From the NCBI GenBank assembly GCA_002840645.1, contig PHBO01000017.1, positions 1-48,264 on the forward strand: a DNA stretch of 48,264 bases, read 5' to 3'. Positions within the stretch are counted from its first letter, which is position 1, and each line of letters starts with the position of its first letter. Below, piece by piece: positions 18,057-26,988 of this stretch. The notes below the pieces were generated by a model. The model did no database searches. It had not been told where the DNA came from and saw only the letters and a list, made by a program, of their open reading frames with translations. A program made the position numbers and the translations under genes. This DNA comes from Candidatus Cloacimonetes bacterium HGW-Cloacimonetes-3. Its GTDB lineage: Bacteria > Cloacimonadota > Cloacimonadia > Cloacimonadales > Cloacimonadaceae.

Positions 18057-18620
18057 TTATAGCATGCCAAACCAATTGCCATCATGGAAATCGTCCTCAA
18101 ACTGCTTGCGATCTCCCTCTTCTGCAATTGCCTTTCCCGCCTCTTCCGCAAGTTTGTAGTACTTTGTAAAGCCTACCTTATCACCATTCAAAGCCAGTGC
18201 TCTCGCCATAGCAGAATAGGCGTATGCAAGATCCCAATCCTGAATCTTTTGTTCGATGGCTAAATTCAGGGTGATTGTGGCATGATATTTAGCTTCTTCC
18301 TTGTGTTTCAGCATAGTATAAACATGGCTTAGCATCCACTGCCCCCGTAGAATGTTCACAGGTTGCCCAATCTGCCGCCAATGGTACAGGGATGCATGTG
18401 CGGTATCCAATAGTAATTCTTCGTCTGAAGAAGTTCTGCCTTCTTTCAGTAACAAGTCCCAGCTTTGGTTAAACAAGCTGGCTGCAAGGCTTTGGTGTAT
18501 TGCATTTTGTTGTTCCGGGGTCATCGCTTTCTCCTTTACCTCAGCATCTGCTGCAAAGGCGGTATTGTAGCTAAATATAATCGTTATGATGAGGCAGCCA
18601 AGGTGTTGCAATTTTAGCAT
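18057..18620 (-). CDS. Exported helical-repeat (TPR-like) protein
   Basis: A 187-residue protein with a signal peptide ending near TAFAADA. The remainder is alpha-helical with TPR-like spacing: HASLYHWRQIG, RGQWMLSHVYTMLKHKEEAKYHATITLNLA and LAYAYSAMARALALNGDKVGFTKYYKLAEEAGKAI. The family is not known to me. It follows nifJ on the same strand, but the hairpin at 18642 lies between them, so it may have its own promoter. Confidence 0.6.
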   Translation of the reverse strand: MLKLQHLGCLIITIIFSYNTAFAADAEVKEKAMTPEQQNAIHQSLAASLFNQSWDLLLKEGRTSSDEELLLDTAHASLYHWRQIGQPVNILRGQWMLSHVYTMLKHKEEAKYHATITLNLAIEQKIQDWDLAYAYSAMARALALNGDKVGFTKYYKLAEEAGKAIAEEGDRKQFEDDFHDGNWFGML

Positions 18621-18641
18621 ATCTTCTCCACACTACAGTTA

Positions 18642-18662
18642 GGGGGAGCTTTTTGCTCCCCC
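18642..18662 (-). terminator. Hairpin after nifJ
   Basis: GGGGGAGC (18642-18649) pairs perfectly with GCTCCCCC (18655-18662) around five T residues. It lies 23 bases past the nifJ stop. No U-tract follows on the minus strand, so termination may be partial or factor-dependent. Confidence 0.55.
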
Positions 18663-18684
18663 CTACTGGTTATATTATTATGGT

Positions 18685-21600
18685 TTAGGTAAGTTTCTTA
18701 TAGGTTTCGTATCTTTCCTTGAAGAATACGCCTGCTATCTCATTTAGCTCTTTAGCGCGTTCAGGGAAGATGTTTTTTAAGCCGGAGTAACGCTTCTCGG
18801 CATCCATGAATTCCTGCACGCTGATGGTAGGTTCTTTGCTATCCAGAGTGAAGGGGTTCTTGCCTTGCAGCTTGTTTAGCGGATTGTAGCGGTACAGCAG
18901 CCAGTATCCGGCATCCACGGCAAGCTTTTCGTGCTTTTGGCTCATGCTCATATCGATACCGTGCTGAATGCAGGGAGCATAGGCGATAATGATGGCGGGT
19001 CCGGGATAAGCTTCCGCTTCCTGAATCGCCTGCATCGCCTGGTTCTTGTTGGCACCCATGGCAATGGACGCTACATACACATAGCCGTAGTTCATCATCA
19101 TCATGCCAAGGTCTTTCTTGCTGGTGCCTTTACCGGATTCGGCAAAGCGGGCAATAGAGCCCATGGGGGTAGATTTTGATGCCTGACCGCCGGTGTTGGA
19201 ATACACTTCGGTATCCAGCACAAAGACGTTTATGTTATGGTTGGAAGCCATCACGTGGTCCAGACCGCCATAACCGATGTCATAAGCCCAACCGTCACCG
19301 CCGATCGCCCAGATGGACTTCTCGATAAGGTAATCCTGAAGCTCGATAGCACGGCGCATCAGCTTGGCACAGCCTTCGCAGGCGGTTTCCATGGCCTTGG
19401 GGAGCATATCTTTCAGTTTGGCTGCATTATCCTTGGCAGGAGCATCCACGGCGTCCCAGGCTGCTAAACGGGCGCTGATGGTTTCCTTCAAAGCAGCATC
19501 AATGTTCTTTTCCATCAGGCGTTCAAGAGCAAGCTTGAGGAGTTTGCGGTGGGAACGAACCGCCAGGCGCATGCCATAGCCGTATTCCGCATTATCTTCA
19601 AAGAGGCTGTTTGCCCAGGCAGGACCCTTGCCGTCTTTGTTTTTGCAGTAAGGTATTGTGGGGAATGTTCCGCCCCAAATGGAGGAGCAACCCGTAGCAT
19701 TGGCAATTATCATACGGTCGCCAAAGAGCTGGGTAAGTAGCTTAATATAAGGGGTTTCGCCGCAGCCGGCGCAGGCACCGGAGAACTCCAGCAGGGGCTG
19801 CTTGAACTGGCTGCCCTTAACTGTGCCTTCCTTGAAGTTTGCCATCACGTCGCTGGGCAGAGCATCGAAGTATTCGTAGTTGGCTTGTTCGCCCTTGGCG
19901 CGTTCGTCTTCGATGGGACTCATCACCAATGCGGCTTTGGGGCATTCGTTCACGCATACTCGGCAGCTTTGGCAATCGTCTATATAAATCTGAATCTTGT
20001 ATTGGTAGCCTTCGGCACCGGTAGCCTTAAGAGTGTTAAAGCTTTCCGGTTTGCCTTTCAGGTCTTCATCTTTGGCAAGTTTGGCACGGATTGCGGCATG
20101 AGGGCATACGAAGGAGCATTGGTTGCACTGGATGCAGTTTTCTGAAACCCAATGCGGTACGGTGGCGGCAACGCTGCGCTTTTCAAGCTTGGCAGTACCG
20201 GTAGGTACATAGCCGTCCAAAGTCATTTCGCTAACTTTAATCTGGTCGCCCATTTCTCGCATGATCGGCTCTATCACCTGATTGGTGAAGTCGTCCATAC
20301 CATCCGGCACCAGCTTTTTCTTGGCAGTGTTACAGGCAGGCAATGTGGCAGGAACATCAATCTGAACAAGAGCTTCGTTCACTTTATCCACGGCGTTGAG
20401 GTTCATCTGCACCACTTCATCGCCCTTGCGTCCGTATGTCTTTTTAATGCTGGATTTAATAAGTGCAATGGCTTCTTCACGTTCCAGAACCCCGGAAATA
20501 AGGAAGAAAGCGGTTTGCATAACAGTGTTTACCCGTCCGCCAAGCCCCACTGCTTCGGCTATTTTAAGCCCATCGATGTTAAAGAACCTTATCTTTCTTT
20601 CGATAATGGTTTCCTGCATAGAGCAGGTTAGCTTATCGAAGGCTTCAGCACTGTCCCAGTTTGAGTTAAGCAGGAACACGCCATTTTCCCTGATACCGCC
20701 AAGGATGTCGAATCTGCCAATGAAAGCCTGATTGTGGCAAGCGACAAAATCCTCGCGGGTAACCAGATACTGGCTGTGAATGGGGGTTTTACCAAAGCGC
20801 AGGTGGCTTCTGGTGGTACCGCCGCTTTTCTTGCTGTCGTACTGGAAATAGCCCTGGACATACATATCCGTGTGATCACCGATAATCTTGATGCTGTTTT
20901 TGTTAGCACCAACGGTGCCATCGGAGCCAAGCCCCCAGAACTTACATGATATAGTTCCGGCAGGAAGTGAACTGATGTTTTCATCGATGGCAAGGGAAAG
21001 GTGGGATACATCATCCTCTATACCTACGGTGAAGCCGTGGAAACCCTTGTTAGCCACGTGTTTGTAAACTGCAAGCACCATACTGGGGGTGAATTCCTTG
21101 CTGGATAAGCCATAGCGTCCGCCGATGATGTTCAGGTCGCTTCTGTCTTTAAGCGCGGAAACGATGTCCAAATATAGTGGTTCGCCGATAGAGCCTGGTT
21201 CCTTGGTTCTGTCCAGCACAGCGATGTGTTTCACGCTGACGGGCAGGGAATTGCGGAAGTCTTCCACGCTGAAGGGGCGGTACACCCGCACTTTCACCAT
21301 GCCAAGCTTCATATTGCGTTCTTTATTAAGATAGTCAATTGCTTCTTCGATGGTCTCACAACCGCTGCCCATGGCAACTATCACGCTTTCTGCCTGCGGG
21401 TGACCTACATAATCGAATAGCTTATAGCTGCGGCCAATAGTGTCGCCAACCTGCTTCATGGTCTCGGCAATAATGCCGGGAGCTTTATCGTAATAAAGAT
21501 TGCTGGTTTCGCGTCCCTGGAAATACACATCGGGGGCATGCTGACCCACTTTGATGCGGGGATTATCCGGGCTTAAAGCACGCATGCGGAAGGCTTCGAT

Positions 21601-22200
21601 CAATTCGCCATCATCCAGCTCTGCCATGGTTTCGTAATCTATCACATCTATCTTTTGCAGTTCGTGGCTGGTGCGGAAGCCGTCGAAGAATACGAGGAAG
21701 GGAATAGAGGTCTTCATCGTGGCAAGCTGCGCCACCACGCCGAGGTCCATAACTTCCTGAACGCCGTTGCAGGCGATAAGGGCAAAACCGGTGTTACGAG
21801 CGCTCATCACGTCGCTGTGGTCTCCGAAAATGGAGAGGGATTGTGCCGCCAAAGAACGGGCGGTAACGTAGAAAACGGTAGGCAGCATCTCGCCGGCTAT
21901 CTTGTGCATGTTAGGAAGCATCAGCATCAGGCCCTGCGAGGCTGTGAAAGTAGTGGTAAGCGCACCTGCAGAAAGGGAGCCGTGCACTGCGCCGGCAGCA
22001 CCGGCTTCGGATTGCATCTCGATCACATCGACCGTGGTGCCGTTAATATTCTTTCGTCCTTCCGAAGCCCAGGCATCGGAAAGCTCTCCCATTGTGGAAG
22101 AAGGGGTGATGGGGTAAATTGCTGCCACTTCAGCGAAAGCATAGGCAACATGCGCAGCAGCGGTATTGCCGTCCATGGTAGCTTTTTTTTGTGTAGCCAT
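18685..22200 (-). CDS. nifJ: Pyruvate:ferredoxin (flavodoxin) oxidoreductase
   Basis: An 1171-residue single-chain enzyme that oxidises pyruvate to acetyl-CoA and CO2 and reduces ferredoxin, central to anaerobic metabolism. Domain order is as expected. The N-terminal pyrimidine-binding domain contains YPITPSSTMGEL. The gamma-type domain follows, then two [4Fe-4S] motifs, CIQCNQCSFVCPHA near residue 686 and CQSCRVCVNECPKA near 741. The C-terminal TPP domain contains GDGWAYDIGYGGLDH near 965 and DTEVYSNTGGQASKSTP. CAGCGETPY is also conserved. The length is standard. An AAGGAG site precedes the ATG. The enzyme is oxygen-sensitive in most organisms, which supports an anaerobic host. Confidence 0.97.
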   Translation of the reverse strand: MATQKKATMDGNTAAAHVAYAFAEVAAIYPITPSSTMGELSDAWASEGRKNINGTTVDVIEMQSEAGAAGAVHGSLSAGALTTTFTASQGLMLMLPNMHKIAGEMLPTVFYVTARSLAAQSLSIFGDHSDVMSARNTGFALIACNGVQEVMDLGVVAQLATMKTSIPFLVFFDGFRTSHELQKIDVIDYETMAELDDGELIEAFRMRALSPDNPRIKVGQHAPDVYFQGRETSNLYYDKAPGIIAETMKQVGDTIGRSYKLFDYVGHPQAESVIVAMGSGCETIEEAIDYLNKERNMKLGMVKVRVYRPFSVEDFRNSLPVSVKHIAVLDRTKEPGSIGEPLYLDIVSALKDRSDLNIIGGRYGLSSKEFTPSMVLAVYKHVANKGFHGFTVGIEDDVSHLSLAIDENISSLPAGTISCKFWGLGSDGTVGANKNSIKIIGDHTDMYVQGYFQYDSKKSGGTTRSHLRFGKTPIHSQYLVTREDFVACHNQAFIGRFDILGGIRENGVFLLNSNWDSAEAFDKLTCSMQETIIERKIRFFNIDGLKIAEAVGLGGRVNTVMQTAFFLISGVLEREEAIALIKSSIKKTYGRKGDEVVQMNLNAVDKVNEALVQIDVPATLPACNTAKKKLVPDGMDDFTNQVIEPIMREMGDQIKVSEMTLDGYVPTGTAKLEKRSVAATVPHWVSENCIQCNQCSFVCPHAAIRAKLAKDEDLKGKPESFNTLKATGAEGYQYKIQIYIDDCQSCRVCVNECPKAALVMSPIEDERAKGEQANYEYFDALPSDVMANFKEGTVKGSQFKQPLLEFSGACAGCGETPYIKLLTQLFGDRMIIANATGCSSIWGGTFPTIPYCKNKDGKGPAWANSLFEDNAEYGYGMRLAVRSHRKLLKLALERLMEKNIDAALKETISARLAAWDAVDAPAKDNAAKLKDMLPKAMETACEGCAKLMRRAIELQDYLIEKSIWAIGGDGWAYDIGYGGLDHVMASNHNINVFVLDTEVYSNTGGQASKSTPMGSIARFAESGKGTSKKDLGMMMMNYGYVYVASIAMGANKNQAMQAIQEAEAYPGPAIIIAYAPCIQHGIDMSMSQKHEKLAVDAGYWLLYRYNPLNKLQGKNPFTLDSKEPTISVQEFMDAEKRYSGLKNIFPERAKELNEIAGVFFKERYETYKKLT

Positions 22201-22711
22201 TTAGGGTAACTCCTTATTTTATATCTTGTTAAATCAATATACTTCTTTTAGGGACATAGTTTTAAAGAGGGGTTTATGTCAATCATTTTATCCTAAGTGC
22301 TTGGGTTGTGCGCATGTTGATAGGGGGATTATGCACCCAGACATGCATTTCAAATCAGCTAATGCCACTTTGACTACTAACATTGATTTAGACCATTTAT
22401 TGCTCTGAAGATTCCCGTAACCCTCCCATATCCGATACGGGAGGGTTACGGGAAGGATATGCCCTGCAAGCAAGGGAGAAGGAACAAAACAACATATACC
22501 ATAGAGCGCTAAGTGGTGTATGGAGGCGAAGGCTGTTTCGCCCACACCTGTTACAGCCTAACAGGGTGGTGTTTACCGCGGGGGCACTTGCAGCGTCAGG
22601 GAAGGGAAAGCCACATCATCCCAGAGAGTTCTGAAAAGTATTACTTGCTATACGTTAGTTCCATAAAGGTGTTTCTTGACTAAAAAACCGCTGCTGATAA
22701 GCTGGGTTCTT
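22201..22711. other. 510-base intergenic region between nifJ and the carboxypeptidase gene
   Basis: It holds palindrome copy D (22412-22482). Two smaller hairpins are GGCGAA/TTCGCC (22525-22542) and CCTGTTA/TAACAGG (22547-22565). The short open frames here cross these palindromes and were not called. Promoters for both flanking genes should lie here, but none is clear. Confidence 0.6.
22412..22482 (+). repeat. Intergenic palindrome with purine-rich tail (copy D)
   Basis: TTCCCGTAACCCTCCC (22412-22427) pairs perfectly with 22439-22454 around ATATCCGATAC. The tail AGCAAGGGAGAAGG follows at 22469. The core is almost identical to copy F at 46527. Confidence 0.8.
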
Positions 22712-23737
22712 ATGAAGTTTGAACAGTTATTTCACTTGGCAATTACCTTTTTGGCGTTTATCAGCCTTGCCTCATGCGCAACGGCGAAGGGGAATGTGTA
22801 TCCGCTTGGTTCGGGATATTTACGGCAGGATAAGCTATTTGAAGAGCTAACCCGGATAGCCGGATTGAACCCTGCTTTAGTACAACTTCGAATAATAGGA
22901 TTCAGCGCAAATGAGAAACTACCGCTGTACGCCCTGGAAATCGGGGCTAAAAAGGCAACGCATAATATGCTTATCATCGGTCAACACCACGGGGACGAGG
23001 TGATAGGGGTAAATATCTCCGCTGCCTTTGCGGAGCACTTGATAAACCAATATGCGGCAAATGCGGAATACAAAAAACTCCTGGAGCAATACCGCTTCTG
23101 GATTGTTCCCACTCTTAATCCCGAAGGCTTTCGGGTTGTAAGTTCCGGGCAGTTTCAATTCAAGCGTAAAAACAACACCGATACAGATGGGAGAAAGCGC
23201 TTGGATCTGCGTACAGAAGGGGTTGATCTTAACCGTAACTACCCTGTGTTCTGGGATCTGGATACGGATATTAACGTTAACAGTCCGTTTTACAAGGGTA
23301 AGGGACCGGTTTCCGAAAGCGAGATCAAGGCGATTATTGCACTGGCGCAGCAACAGAATTTCGAGCTTTGCATATTCCTGCACAGCTCGGCATCCGGCGC
23401 ATACAGCGAGAAGATATATCTGCCGGCGCGGGGGAATAACTCTGCCCTGTTTATCCAGACCAAGACCCTTGCCCACAGTTATGCAGCAAGCGTGAAGCGG
23501 GACTACTCTCCGGGGACATACACTGTTCCCGATGGTTTGGCTTCCGAGGTAGGTAATGCCCGCAATTTCTTCTTCCACAGCATGGGAGCAATGGCTTTTC
23601 TGGTGGAGACGGGCGGGATAAACAGCAACGGACAGAGCGTTATCCACCCGGATAATAAGATGCTGGATAAGATTGTGAAGAAACATGTTCGTGCCCTTAG
23701 CAAGCTTTTTATCGGGCTGATGCCCGAAGATAAATAG
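22712..23737 (+). CDS. M14-family zinc carboxypeptidase, probable lipoprotein
   Basis: A 341-residue metallopeptidase of the carboxypeptidase A type. Zinc ligands are in QHHGDE (HxxE) and in FLHSS. The substrate-binding arginine is in GVDLNRNYP, and the catalytic glutamate is in FLVETGG. The N-terminus MKFEQLFHLAITFLAFISLASCA is a lipoprotein signal with an LASC lipobox, so it is likely anchored in the envelope, facing the periplasm, where it may trim peptides or cell-wall stems. The ATG at 22712 gives the cleanest signal peptide but has a weak ribosome site. A TTG at 22676 preceded by AAAGGTG would add 12 residues. Confidence 0.85.
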   Translation: MKFEQLFHLAITFLAFISLASCATAKGNVYPLGSGYLRQDKLFEELTRIAGLNPALVQLRIIGFSANEKLPLYALEIGAKKATHNMLIIGQHHGDEVIGVNISAAFAEHLINQYAANAEYKKLLEQYRFWIVPTLNPEGFRVVSSGQFQFKRKNNTDTDGRKRLDLRTEGVDLNRNYPVFWDLDTDINVNSPFYKGKGPVSESEIKAIIALAQQQNFELCIFLHSSASGAYSEKIYLPARGNNSALFIQTKTLAHSYAASVKRDYSPGTYTVPDGLASEVGNARNFFFHSMGAMAFLVETGGINSNGQSVIHPDNKMLDKIVKKHVRALSKLFIGLMPEDK

Positions 23738-23773
23738 GACAGCTGGACAGAAAGAACCCTGAAAGGAGAAACC

Positions 23774-24829
23774 ATGCAGTTTATAAGGGACTTACGGAAT
23801 CCTGATTCCGAATTGTCGAGAACCCTAAACAACCTCTACGATGGTGTTTATGTGGTAGATACCACTCGCACGATTCTGTTTTGGAACAAAGCAGCAGAAG
23901 CCATGACGGGCTACAGTGCAGCGGAAGTAGTGGGTAAAAGCTGTAAGGATGATATTCTGAATCATATTGACGAGAATGGAATACTGATGTGCAGAAGTTC
24001 ATGCCCTATCGTGAAAGCAATTGCCTGTGCGGGTACTTCCATAGCCAAGGTGTATCCCAAATCAAAATCCGGCAAGCGCTTCCCGGTGGAAACACATGTT
24101 TCCACTGTAATGGACGATAATGGAGCTGTGGTGGCAGCGATAGAAGTTTTCCGGGATATCTCCCATCAGGAAGAATATCGCATCATACAGGAGAAGTTTA
24201 ACGGCATTATTCGTAAATACGTGTCCACTGCCACCTATAGCGATATTCAAAGCAGGATAGCGGGAAACACTCCGGCGGGACAAACCCGCATTCTTGATCT
24301 CAGCGTGTTGTATCTGGACGTAGTGAATTTCACCGGCTTTGCGGAAAAGAACAGTGCTGATGCCACGGTGAGGCTGCTGAACGACCTGTTTGGTATATGT
24401 GACGTGATAACACGAGAGTGTTTTGGGGATATAGACAAGTTCATCGGGGATGCCATAATGGCTGTTTTCGTGGATGCCAACGATGCCGTGCGCAGTGCAA
24501 TAAAGATTCTGGAGACCGGAATCCCGGAACTGAACAAGATACGCGAAGAGAATAACGAAAGCTGTATCGCCATCAGGATAGGAATAAACTCCGGCTTGGT
24601 GCTTCAGGGCGATGTGGGGACGATTGACCGTAAAGACCTCACGGTGATCGGCGATACGGTGAATACTGCGGCACGGATAGAGAAATCGTCAATACCAAAC
24701 AGATTGATGATCTCCGAAGCTACGCTTGCACGGCTGGATGAAGAGCTACATCAGCTATTCGTTTTCCATCACGAAGTGGAACTAAAGGGGAAAAGCGAAC
24801 CGATGAAGCTGTTTATCCTGCAAATGTAA
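23774..24829 (+). CDS. PAS-domain class III nucleotide cyclase
   Basis: A 351-residue soluble protein. The N-terminal PAS domain (about residues 10-130) includes LYDGVYVVDTTRTILFWNKAAE and FPVETHVSTVMDDNGAVVAA and holds several cysteines (MCRSSCP, ACAG). A short linker leads to a class III cyclase domain (about 175-345). Metal-binding residues are LDVVNFTGF and KFIGDAIMAVF, and the catalytic block is KDLTVIGDTVNTAARIE. It probably makes cAMP in response to a small ligand, redox or light cue detected by the PAS fold. The AAAGGAG site supports the start. It is the second class III cyclase in the window and is unrelated in its regulatory region to that at 11693. Confidence 0.9.
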   Translation: MQFIRDLRNPDSELSRTLNNLYDGVYVVDTTRTILFWNKAAEAMTGYSAAEVVGKSCKDDILNHIDENGILMCRSSCPIVKAIACAGTSIAKVYPKSKSGKRFPVETHVSTVMDDNGAVVAAIEVFRDISHQEEYRIIQEKFNGIIRKYVSTATYSDIQSRIAGNTPAGQTRILDLSVLYLDVVNFTGFAEKNSADATVRLLNDLFGICDVITRECFGDIDKFIGDAIMAVFVDANDAVRSAIKILETGIPELNKIREENNESCIAIRIGINSGLVLQGDVGTIDRKDLTVIGDTVNTAARIEKSSIPNRLMISEATLARLDEELHQLFVFHHEVELKGKSEPMKLFILQM

Positions 24830-24873
24830 AAGCAAACATTTTGGGAGATCATAATTAGTTAAAAGGAGCCGTC

Positions 24874-26988
24874 ATGGATGATATAAAGGGAATCAGAACT
24901 GTTATCCTGAATCAGGGAACACCTGAGGAACTTCGGGAAAAGGTGCGCCACTATTTTCACCAGACCTTCGCCATAGAAGAAAAGCTGTATGAGCTTATTG
25001 CCCATGAAGAAGGCTTCTACTTGCGACCGGATCCCCTCAGGCACCCGCTGGTGTTCTATCTTGGGCACACTACTGTTTTTTACATAAACAAGCTTCATAT
25101 GGCTCACATCATCAATAGCCGCATAAACCCGGAGTATGAATCCATGTTTGCTATTGGTGTGGATGAAATGAGCTGGGACGACTTGAACGAAACACACTAT
25201 AACTGGCCTACCATTCCCGAAGTACGGGCATACCGGGATAAAGTGCGGGGCTTGGTAGATGAGCTGATTAGCAATCTGCATGTGCCGGAGACCGGAATCA
25301 CCTGGGATAGTCCGTGGTGGGCGATTATGATGGGCATAGAACATCAGCGTATCCACCTGGAAACATCTTCGGTGCTGATAAGGCAGCTGCCCCTTGAAGA
25401 GGTGCGCCAGCTTGAGTTCTGGAGTATTTGCACCGAGAGCGGGGATGCACCGGTAAACGAACTGTTAGACGTTCCCGGCGCGGAGATTGTGCTGGGTAAA
25501 TCCTGGGATGACCCCCTCTATGGATGGGATAACGAGTACGGAAGTAAGCGCATTCAGGTAGATGGATTTAAAGCCTCACGCTTGCTGGTTTCCAATAAGG
25601 AGTATCTTGCTTTCGTGGAGGCAGGAGGATACGGAAGAAAGGAATACTGGAGCGAAGAAGGATGGGCGTGGCGAAATTATCGGCTATCTGAACACCCGCG
25701 CTTCTGGCAAAGTGATGAGGATGGCAACTGGATGCTACGCACCATCGCCAGCCTGATACCAATGCCCTGGAACCACCCTGTGGAAGTGAACTATCTGGAG
25801 GCTAAGGCTTTTTGTAACTGGAAGGCATTATGCACCGGGAAAGCCATCCGCATGCCTACTGAGGCGGAGTGGTATTGCCTGAGGGATGCACATATAAACA
25901 GCGATCAGCCCTATTGGGACAAAGCACCCGGGAATATAAATCTGGAACACTATGCCTCCACCTGCCCGGTAAACAAATTCAGCTTCGGCGATTTTTATGA
26001 TCTTATCGGGAATGTGTGGCAGTGGACAGAGACGCCTATATCCGCGTTTCCCGGCTTCAAGGTGCACCCGTATTATGACGATTTCACCGTGCCAACCTTC
26101 GATACCCGGCACAATCTGATAAAAGGCGGATCATTTATCTCCACGGGAAACGAAGCTATCCGCAGCGCACGTTATGCCTTCCGTCGCCATTTCTTCCAGC
26201 ATGCAGGCTTCCGCTATGTGGAAAGCACAAATCCCATCTCAAGCGAAAGCAGCCCTTATGAGAATGATCCCGAAATCCTGCCATGGTGTGCTCTGAACTG
26301 GGAAGAAAGCCCCTGGGGAGATAACTTCCACACCTCGCTAATCTGGAAGCTGCTGCCCTATCTTGACCAGGTGAAGCACGATTCAGCACTTAGCATCGGC
26401 TGCAAAACTGGACGCAGTGCCTTCGAACTGGCAAAATACTTCGCCAAGGTAAGCGGCTTGGATTCCACCACCAGGCTAATCCGTTTAGCCTCGCAGATGA
26501 AGGATGAAGGCTTCATACGCTACTACAATGTGGAAGAAGGCGATATCTTTGCCACAGCAGAGAAGAGCCTTGCAGATTATGGCTTGGAAGCCACAGCCGA
26601 CAGGTGCGAATTCTGGCAAGCCGACAGTGCAAACCTACCTGCGAAGTTTAGTGCCTATGACTTCATCCTTGCCGAAAACGTGCTGGAGCGAAGTGCTAAT
26701 CCGGTTCGCTTCTTGGAAGCAATACACTCAAGGCTAAATCCCGGAGCAGTGCTTGTGATAGCGGATGCGTATAACTGGAAAGATGAGCTTACTCCCGCAG
26801 CTAACCGCCTGGGCGGTTACCGTAAAGATGGTGAGCCACAGCGCAGCTTTCAGGGGCTTGCTGACATCCTGGAACAGCACTTCGAATTGCTTGCACCTCC
26901 CTTCGACCTCCTGCAGGGCTTGAGACATAGTGCCCGCAGCTGGGAATTGAAGCAGGTACAGGTGAGCGTTTGGAAGCTTAAATTATGA
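24874..26988 (+). CDS. ovoA: 5-histidylcysteine sulfoxide synthase / mercaptohistidine methyltransferase (OvoA-type)
   Basis: A 704-residue protein with the OvoA architecture. A DinB-like domain (about 20-170) holds the iron-binding HX3HXE motif HQRIHLE and an earlier LGHTTVFY histidine. The formylglycine-generating-enzyme-like domain (about 200-450) includes GNVWQWTETP and KGGSF. A C-terminal SAM methyltransferase domain (about 480-704) includes LSIGCKTGRSAFELA. OvoA joins histidine and cysteine with O2 to make the ovothiol precursor; a separate PLP lyase (OvoB) and the fused methyltransferase finish the pathway. No OvoB is visible here. The AAGGAG site and length support the start. It is coupled by ATGA to the secreted protein downstream. 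Confidence 0.88.
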   Translation: MDDIKGIRTVILNQGTPEELREKVRHYFHQTFAIEEKLYELIAHEEGFYLRPDPLRHPLVFYLGHTTVFYINKLHMAHIINSRINPEYESMFAIGVDEMSWDDLNETHYNWPTIPEVRAYRDKVRGLVDELISNLHVPETGITWDSPWWAIMMGIEHQRIHLETSSVLIRQLPLEEVRQLEFWSICTESGDAPVNELLDVPGAEIVLGKSWDDPLYGWDNEYGSKRIQVDGFKASRLLVSNKEYLAFVEAGGYGRKEYWSEEGWAWRNYRLSEHPRFWQSDEDGNWMLRTIASLIPMPWNHPVEVNYLEAKAFCNWKALCTGKAIRMPTEAEWYCLRDAHINSDQPYWDKAPGNINLEHYASTCPVNKFSFGDFYDLIGNVWQWTETPISAFPGFKVHPYYDDFTVPTFDTRHNLIKGGSFISTGNEAIRSARYAFRRHFFQHAGFRYVESTNPISSESSPYENDPEILPWCALNWEESPWGDNFHTSLIWKLLPYLDQVKHDSALSIGCKTGRSAFELAKYFAKVSGLDSTTRLIRLASQMKDEGFIRYYNVEEGDIFATAEKSLADYGLEATADRCEFWQADSANLPAKFSAYDFILAENVLERSANPVRFLEAIHSRLNPGAVLVIADAYNWKDELTPAANRLGGYRKDGEPQRSFQGLADILEQHFELLAPPFDLLQGLRHSARSWELKQVQVSVWKLKL

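Noticed and set aside
21229-21241. TGTTTCACG, half of a parS site, inside nifJ
   Set aside because: Only one half of the 16-base palindrome matches; the other half reads CTGAC rather than TGAAACA.
22226-22545. Two short opposing frames upstream of the carboxypeptidase gene
   Set aside because: Both cross palindrome copy D and nearby hairpins; neither shows a ribosome site or protein-like composition.
22919-23686. 255-residue minus-strand frame opposite the M14 carboxypeptidase
   Set aside because: The plus strand carries all the M14 catalytic motifs; the antisense product has no recognisable domain.
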